This document shows, in pieces, positions 57,045 to 64,000 of a DNA stretch of 64,000 nucleotides. The notes under the pieces were generated by a model. It was given only the letters and a program-made list of their open reading frames with translations, did no database searches and had not been told where the DNA came from. The position numbers and the translations under genes were made by a program. The stretch is from Artocarpus heterophyllus (taxonomy: Eukaryota; Streptophyta; Magnoliopsida; Rosales; Moraceae): positions 36,337,824 through 36,401,823 of the forward strand of contig CM046350.1 in the NCBI GenBank assembly GCA_025403435.1, written 5' to 3'. Each line of letters opens with the position of its first letter. The stretch's first letter is position 1.

Positions 57045-60000
57045 ATGGCACCTAGACGTCGTTCGACTACTGACGCTGAGTTCGAAAATGATGAGAGCAT
57101 GATGAGGTCTATGTTTACGGCTTTTCGGCAGATGGCAGCCAGGGCTAGACCGGAAGACTCCATTGTTGGTAGTCGGCATGCTTTCTTTAAGGAATTTCGA
57201 CGGGCGTCTATTCTGACTTTTGATGGCAATGGGGATCCGCAGTTAGCAGAGTATTGGTTGGATTCGATCTTGAAGCATCTGGATACCCTTGGTGTGCCTG
57301 AGGAGTATCGTGTGGAGTTTGCGGTGTATAAGCTCGAGGGTGGCGCTAACACCTGGTGGAAACAAACTAAGCGTCTGGAGCGTGGTGGCGATACCGGTTG
57401 GGACAAGTTCGAGGAGCTGTTCTACGATCGGTATTTTTTGCAGGGGTATAGAGATCAGAAAGCAGCTGAGTTTTATAGATTGTAGCAGGGTGATCTTTCA
57501 GTTCAAGAGTATGAGGCAAAATTTAACGAGTTGGCTAGGTTTGCTCCATCAGCTGTGGCATCGGAGCGTGAGAAATGCATCAAGTTTCAGGAAGGGCTCA
57601 AGGCTCCTATTCGGCGGCAGTTGGTTGCTCTACGGCTTAGGAGTTTCAGAGAGCTTGTGTCGTCGGCGATCTCCGTGGAGAATGATTACGTGCAATATTG
57701 TGAGGACCGAGCCAAGGCTTCAGGAGGACCGCAGAGGAGTGGCAGGAAAAGCACCAGTAGTTGTCCAGCTCTGGGGAAAGGCAAGCAAGGCGGTGCGACC
57801 AGTGGCAGTAGCAGTTCGTCTGGCAGCGGGCGTAGCAATCCCTACAGCTTTCATTGTCATTTCTATCAGCAGCACGGACACATCAAGAGGAATTGCCCGA
57901 TCAGGAGTGCTCGTCTTGGATCGCAGACCGGAGAGGATGCCAGTCGTTCATCTCAACCTCAGCCTCAGACCCTACCTCCGCCTCCGCAGTACCCGCAGTT
58001 GCAGTATCCGTAGTTCTCTCCTCAGCAATTCTCATATCCGGCACGGGGGCAGCAGCCGCAGTATTTTCAGCGTAGTGTTCCTCAATATCGAGCGTCGAGT
58101 ACAGGTAGCGTGCAATCATCTCCATCTCAGCAGCATCGGCCGAGTAATCCAGGACCCAACAATGTCGGTAGAGGAAAAGGGAAAGCGCCAGTGCAGGTTC
58201 ATGCAATGGCCTCTGGAGGGTCAGATTCTCAGACTGGTAACGCGGTTGTCGATGGTATGATTTTGGTTTCTAGATCTTTAGCTCGCGTTTTATTTGATAC
58301 CGGTGCCTCTCATTCTCTCATTTCGAGTTCTTTTGTACATGCCTTGGGATTAGAGGTAGAAGAGTTTAATGAACCCCTAGTCATAACTTCTCCCTTGGGG
58401 CGGGTGTGTGTGAATTGTATGTGTAAATCCTGTAAAATAAAGATTGGGGATGAGATTTTGAAAAGTGATTTGATTATACTCCCCATGAGTTCCTATGATG
58501 TGATTTTAGGGATGGACTGGTTGTCCAGATATAGTGCAGTTGTGGACTGCCAACTTAGAAAGGTGACCCTAGTGTCTGATAGGGGGACGGTAATCACTTA
58601 CCAGGGTGGTGGTGATTGGCTAATGAGTGAGCGCCTTATAAAGTCGTGTCTAGGAGGGCGAAGGAATCTAGGTTGTTGTGCTTTTCTTGCCAACCTGGAT
58701 TGCGAGCCCTATGTTTCGAGTAGTAGTGTAGCGATTCCGGTGGTTGATGAGTTCGAGGATGTCTTCCCCAACGAGTTGCCAGGATTACCACCGCATCGGG
58801 AGATTGAGTTTGGTATCGAGTTGTTTCCAGGGACAGCACCGATTTCTATGGCACCTTATCGGATGGCGCCGGCAGAAATGAAGGAATTGAGGAAGCAACT
58901 TCAGGAGCTTGCTGATAAAGGGTATATTCGAAATAGCACATCTCCGTGGGGAGCACCAGTTTTGTTTGCTAAGAAGCATGATGGGACTCTCAGGTTATGT
59001 GTGGATTATCGACAGCTGAATCGTGTCACGGTGAAGAACAAGTATCCTTTGCCTAGGATTGATGAGCTATTTGATCAGTTGGGAGGTTCGCGATACTTCT
59101 CGAAGATTGATTTGCGTTCAGGTTATCATCAGCTCAGGATCAAGGAAGAGGATATTCCCAAGACAGCATTTAGGACTCGGTATGGGCACTTCGAGTTTCT
59201 GGTCATGTCTTTTGGGTTGACGAATGCTCCGGCAGCTTTTATGGATCTGATGAACAGGGTATTTAGGCCGTATCTGGATCAGTTTGTGATCGTGTTCATC
59301 GATGATATTCTTGTGTATTCTAAGACTTGGGAGGAGCATGAGCAGCATCTTCGGGTCGTGCTTCAGACTCTGCGGGAGCACCAGTTGTATGCTAAGAGGG
59401 AAAAATGTGAGTTCTGGTTGACTGAGGTCAAATTTCTGGGTCATATCATCTCGGAGCATGGTATTTCAGTGGATCCGTCCAAGATTGAAGCTATATTGGA
59501 ATGGGAACGACCAAGGAATGTAGCGGAGATTCGTAGCTTCTTAGGTCTTGCTGGATATTACAGGAAATTTGTAAAGGATTTTTCGAAGATTGCAGCTCCG
59601 TTGACGAGATTGATCAAGAAAAATGTCAGGTTTGAGTGGAATGAAGATTGTGAGCTTGCTTTTCAGGAATTGAAGAACCGGTTGACTTCAGCTCTAGTGT
59701 TGGTTATTCCTAGCAGTGATGAGCCGTATGAGGTTTATGCTGATGCTTCAGGGCGCGGACTTGGATGCGTGTTGATGCAGCATGGACGTGTGGTTGCATA
59801 CGGATCGAGACAGTTACGACCTCACGAGCGGAATTATCCTACTCATAATTTAGAGCTTGCGGCGGTGATTTACGCGCTGAAGATTTGGAGATGTTACTTG
59901 TATGGAGCATCGTTTCAGGTCTTCTCTGATCACAAAAGTTTGAGGTATCTGTTCACTCAGAGGGATCTTAATCTGAGGCAGCGCAGATGGGTAGAGTACA

Positions 60001-61637
60001 TGGAGGATTATGATTTCGCGTTGCAGTATCATCCCGGGAAGGCTAATGTGGTAGCGGACGCGCTTAGCAGGAAGTCTTCAGGGATTCTCGCTTGTTTGAT
60101 TTTTGAGGACTGGAGCAGGGATGCAACAGTGAGTGAGTATCGGCTACTGTATCATGAAGACGGTGATCGAGTTTCGTTATATCATGTGGAAGCGACTCCA
60201 GCTCTTGTTCGGACGGTGAAGCAAAGCCAGTGGCAAGATCGACATTTGCAGGGGATTTGGTCGCGGATTCAGAACGGGGAGCAGTTTGAAGAATGGAGCG
60301 TGCATGCAGATGGATCGTTGTACTTTCGGGAGCGTCTTGCAGTTCCAGTTATCGCCGAGGTGACGAAAGCCGTTTTGGACGAAGCTCATAGGTCTCAGTT
60401 CGCTATTCATCCAGGGAGCACCAAGATGTATCGTGATTTGAAGAGGCAGTATTGGTGGAGAGGCATGAAGAAAGATGTTCGCGAGTACGTGGCCAAGTGT
60501 TCGACGTGTCTTCAGGTGAAAGCCGAGCATCAGAAGCCTGCAGGTCAGCTTCAGTCGCTTCCTATTCCAGGGTGGAAATGGGAGCATGTGACGATGGATT
60601 TCCTCACAGGTTTGCCGAGGACGGAGCAGCGGCACGATGCAGTTTGGGTTGTGGTCGACAGATTGACGAAATCGACGCATTTCATTCCGTTTAGGTCGAC
60701 GTGTTCCAGGAAGATTCTTGGGGAGTTGTATATGCTAAACATTGTGAGGTTGCATGGAGTTCCTTTGTCCATCACCTCTGATCGAGACACCAGGTTTAAT
60801 GCTAAGTACTGGAGGATTTTTCAGGAGGCTTTGGGTACGGATTTGAACTTCAGTACGGCGTTTCATCCTCAGACTAATGGACAGTCTGAGCAGGTTATTC
60901 AGGTTCTCGAGGATATGTTGCGTGCTTGTACGTTGGACTTCGGCGGGAATTGGAAGCAATGTTTGCATTTGGCGGAGTTCGCGTACAACAACAGTTATCA
61001 GGCGAGTATCGGTATGGCACCATTTGAGGCATTGTATGGGCGACTGTGTCGGTCACCTGTGTGTTGGGCCGAGCCGAAAGATAGAGTTATTCTTGGGCCG
61101 GATGAGATTCGTGATAGCAACGAGAAAGTCGCGGTGATTCGGGATCGGTTGAGAGCAGCTCAGAGTCGGCAGAAGAGCTACGCGGATAGGAGACGTAGAC
61201 CCTTAGAGTTCGCGGTTGGAGATTTTGTTCTCTTAAGGGTGTCACCTCGTAAGGGGACTATGCGGTTCGGAGTGAGTGGAAAGCTCGCACCGAGGTATAT
61301 TGGGCCGTTCGAGGTCACTCAGCGTGTTGGTGTGGTCGCTTATCGGCTTAATCTTCCGCCCGAACTTTCTCATGTGCATGATGTGTTCCATGTGTCGATG
61401 CTTAGGAAATGTCCACCTGGGCAGGATAAGATAGTTTCGTTTCGCGATGTGCAGGTTCAGAAGGATACGACGTACGAAGAAGTGCCGATTCAGATTATCG
61501 ACCGGAAAGTGATTAGCTTGCGTCGTCGTGAGATACCGTTGGTAAAAGTCGTGTGGCAGCATCATGGGGTTGATGAAGCCACTTGGGAATTAGAGTCGAG
61601 TATGCGGAAATGGTATCCGCATTTGTTTTGTTTCTGA
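57045..61637 (+). pseudogene. gag-pol polyprotein of the young chromovirus, two TAG interruptions
   Basis: The frame has 1,530 codons from ATG 57045 (MAPRRRST) to TGA 61635, broken only by TAG at codon 147 (57483) and codon 323 (58011). Domains: gag core (YKLEGGANTWWKQ, before the first TAG), a knuckle CHFYQQHGHIKRNC with Tyr replacing the second Cys, protease LFDTGASHS (Asp about 418), RT with FIDD (about 751-754), RNase H VYADASG (about 898), integrase zinc site H1115-H1122-C1152-C1155 and catalytic Asp1185, Asp1246, Glu1282 with the usual 35-residue last spacing. A chromodomain-like tail ([16 protein letters not shown]) closes it. A single-frame gag-pol and this tail fit Tekay/Del. The pol part (58110-61637) is fully open. 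Annotated as broken because of the two stops; readthrough is possible but unproven. Confidence 0.93.
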
Positions 61638-61672
61638 AATGAGTTGTAAATTTCGAGGGCGAAATTTCTTTT

Positions 61673-61685
61673 AGGGGTGGAGAGT
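61673..61685 (+). other. Polypurine tract of the young chromovirus
   Basis: AGGGGTGGAGAGT directly precedes the 3' LTR terminus TGTAACG. Confidence 0.9.
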
Positions 61686-63846
61686 TGTAACGTCCCGAAA
61701 TTTATTTAATATTAATGTACTATAAATGATGAATTAGTGTGCCATAATTAACGTTTTAACTTTAATTAGATTATTTGGTTGGATTTTTAATTTTGGTTGT
61801 TTTGTTAAAATTGATGCATTCAAATGATTTCTTATTGTTTTAAAATGATGTTTTGAGTTTTAAAACACAACAATTTGTAAAATGTTAAAAATACTCTGTT
61901 TTGCAAAACCGTGGGCGGCACATGGTTTTCGCACAGTAAAACCGCCCACCGATTTTCTCTATTTATTTCCTTCCTTCCTCTCTCTCCTCACTCTCACGTT
62001 TCACTCTCTCTCTCTTCCCTCCCGTGGTTCTCTCACTCGGCAGCCCTCTCTCTCTACCTTTCTCTCAAAATTTTTGAACTCCATTTTGAATCCAAGCTTC
62101 GGGATAGCAAGGAGGAAGCTCGGGGACGTGATTCGGCAACCGAGAACGCGGATTGAAGCTTCGATTCGAGGTTAGATTCAAAATTTCTAAACTTTTTACA
62201 AAATTTTCAATTTTGTGTGTTTTTGAAATCTAGGTTTGTTTAAGCTTAGAAAACCGTGGATTTGTGTTAAATGAACTTAGAACAACTAGAATCTAAGCTT
62301 AGATTGAAGAAAAATGGATTGGATTCAAGATTTTTCATTTTTCCCCTCATTTTCTCATTTTCAGATTTTTGAGGATTTTGAGTTCAAATCTTGTTTAAAT
62401 GAGTCCAAACATGTTTTAGAATGTTTTTCTATCAAGTATAATTGTTTTTCATGCCTGGGAATTGAGAAAAACAGGTTGGAATCCAGATTTGGGTTTTGGG
62501 GAAATGAAACCCGTGGCTGAAAATTTCTGGGTTTTCCTAGTTCGGCAGGCCGAACTGTGTGTTCGGTAGGCCAGAGTGATGATCGACAGGCCGGTGTTCT
62601 TCCGACCGGCAGGCCAAATCTGGGGAAATGTTTGGCCGACCGAACTTTGCTTCCGGCAGGCCGAACTGTGCAGTTCGGCAGGCCGAAGCAGGGCGTCCTG
62701 CAGGCCGATCGAGGCATGGAAAATTTTGTGATTTTTACCCGTTTTCACTATTTTGAACCCAGATTCAAATCCCAACCTTATAGGATGATTTTAAAGGTAC
62801 AAATGGCACACTAGGACATCATGAAATGATTTAGTAACATAGAATGTCTCGAACTAGATATTGATCGACTTAGTTTGTATCTAGGATCGTTCGTGGTTTC
62901 GTGGAGCTAACGTATAGCGGACCGGGATTACGGTGTGGGGCACCGGCACGAGTATTGAGGTAGGACTTCTATCCTATTTCTTTGGTAGCCTGGTTTTGAA
63001 ATGATTTGGCTTTGAAAAGGATTTCTATGAAATGTTTTCAACGGTTGTTTGAAAATGGTTTTATCGGTTATATTTTAATATACCGCGATCTGAAATGAAT
63101 TTCATAATAAATGTAATTGACAACACTCGGTAATTGGGTTTTGAATGATAATGATAATAAACACTAAGGCATGATGCCATATCAGAGATCGGGTCGTGTA
63201 GCGATCGACCTTGGGGGCAGGTCCCGAAACCCAGCTGGGCCACTACGGTGGTGATATCATGGTTTGCCTAGGTAAAAGTAAATTGGTGTTTTGATTTGAC
63301 GAGTGGACTGTTCTGTGACAGAACGGTTCTACTCAAATTATTTATTTATTTATTTAAGTTTCCTTTGAATAACTTCTAATAATGCTATGTTTCTTGCATT
63401 AAATTATTTTATAAAACTTAGTCCTACTGAGCCTTTCGCTCACGTTTTATTGTTTTAAATTTCCCCCATCTAGGTGGTCTTCCATTTAGGTTTGGAGAAG
63501 ATTCTTCGGACCGAACTCAGGAGCAATAGGAAAGTTTATTTATATTTTGTATTATTTAATCAAGGCATGTAAGACTTAACTTTATTTGTACTTGGACTGT
63601 AATTGTATTTGTGATATTGTCAGAACCATGTGTGTGCACAAGTTGTGGGTTGTGGAACCCATATTCGTGGTTTTTAATTAATTCTTATTACCTGCTTAAT
63701 ATTTATAAATTCTTTTATAGAATGTGGTGGAAAATCTTCTTAATTTTTATTTAATTTGATTCTCAAACTCTCGATTTTTAATTAAATTCTCTTTTAATTA
63801 ATCTAAATATTCTGCCACGTCACCTCCCGTACTCCGGGGCGTGACA
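61686..63846 (+). repeat. 3' LTR of the young chromovirus (2,161 bp)
   Basis: Ends TGTAACGTC and GGCGTGACA, matching the 5' LTR end to end. It carries an 18-bp segment near 61781 (GGATTTTTAATTTTGGTT) absent from the 5' LTR and has about eight dyad units (62539-62711). Confidence 0.96.
62539..62711. repeat. Dyad array in 3' LTR of young chromovirus (about eight units)
   Basis: Same array as in the 5' LTR, one unit shorter and with point changes in four units (for example GGTAGGCC, GACAGGCC). Confidence 0.88.
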
Positions 63847-64000
63847 GTTCAGCATATCCAACGAAATACCCACTTATGGTCCTTGGGTCTAGCTTCTTTT
63901 CTTGTGGATTATAGACTCTCACTTCAGACGGGCATCCCCAAATGCGTATATTTCGCAAACTCGGTTTCCAACCTTTCCATAACTCGAACGGTGTCTTTGA
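63847..64000 (-). pseudogene. copia integrase C-terminal part (right of the insertion)
   Basis: The minus strand reads TPFELWKGWKPSLRNIRIWG and, further on, KKLDPRTISGYFVGYAE, the segment after the integrase core in copia elements. It is in frame with the linker on the far side of the chromovirus once one GTTCA copy is removed. No stops in the visible 154 bp. Confidence 0.88.

Larger units (their letters stand above)
54772..63846 (+). mobile_element. Tekay/Del-type chromovirus (Ty3/gypsy), young near-intact copy
   Basis: A complete element of 9,075 bp. It has 5' LTR 54772-56939, primer site 56943, one gag-pol frame 57045-61637, polypurine tract 61673, 3' LTR 61686-63846, and perfect 5-bp target duplication GTTCA (54767-54771 and 63847-63851). 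The LTRs differ by an 18-bp indel, one 23-bp tandem unit, a few smaller length changes and scattered substitutions, which indicates a recent insertion. It lies inside, and in opposite orientation to, a copia element. Confidence 0.97.
52061..64000 (-). mobile_element. Ty1/copia element, 3' half, split by a chromovirus (runs off the right edge)
   Basis: Read on the minus strand: integrase (64000-63847), then a 9-kb chromovirus insertion (63846-54772), the INT-RT linker, RT and RNase H (to 52785), a purine tract (52493-52479) and a 3' LTR (52478 leftward). The copia frame continues across the insertion if one copy of the GTTCA duplication is counted. It has few stops, so it was probably fairly young when hit. 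5' LTR, gag and protease lie to the right of the window. Confidence 0.9.

Noticed and set aside
59118..61565. Long antisense frames across the chromovirus pol
   Set aside because: Mirror the open sense frame; no independent protein resemblance.
1..64000. CRISPR arrays, bacterial operons, riboswitches
   Set aside because: No regularly spaced identical repeats with unique spacers; the window is a plant chromosome dominated by retroelements.

Overview
This is a plant nuclear window, almost certainly from a dicot-like flowering plant. It is AT-rich and consists almost entirely of nested, mostly decayed transposable elements: Ty1/copia and Ty3/gypsy LTR retrotransposons with plant-type tRNA-iMet primer sites, plus MULE, FAR1-like, hAT and CACTA pieces. 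I recognise one intact host gene, a single-frame 254-codon mitochondrial CcmE homologue (cytochrome c maturation heme chaperone) at 46719-47483 (+). I cannot name the species. There are no bacterial-type operons, CRISPR arrays or recognisable tRNA/rRNA genes.

Layout. 1-5174: left part of a minus-strand copia element (gag, protease and integrase start, a long leader with hairpins and dyad repeats, PBS, and a 2.0-kb 5' LTR). 5175-6330: plus-strand remnant of a Tat/Ogre-type gypsy pol. 6331-13185: decayed minus-strand Tat-type gypsy element with its 5' LTR on the right. 13186-20700: plus-strand Sirevirus-like copia remnant with an extra ORF after pol and a 3' LTR. 20700-24115: unannotated AT-rich DNA with a CACTA-type end and a possible LINE tail. 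24116-34065: complete but decayed minus-strand Tekay/Del chromovirus, with a hAT-type element inside its 3' LTR. 34066-39790: repeat-derived, no gene. 39790-45035: a FAR1-domain fragment broken by a solo LTR, then an internally deleted small-LTR copia element, then a MuDR-type transposase pseudogene. 45036-47483: intergenic DNA, then the CcmE gene with its promoter. 47484-52060: intergenic, with an intron-bearing pseudogene fragment of unknown family. 52061-64000: minus-strand copia element split by a young plus-strand Tekay/Del chromovirus (54772-63846) flanked by the 5-bp duplication GTTCA.

How the parts relate. The two chromoviruses belong to one related group. The plus copy is near-intact: one gag-pol frame broken only by two TAG codons, and LTRs that differ by a few small indels and scattered substitutions. 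The minus copy is older. The most unusual signals are arrays of a CGGC-AG-GCCG dyad, found in the LTRs of both chromoviruses and in the leader of the unrelated left copia element, and a run of hairpins carrying CTAGG in their loops in that same copia leader.
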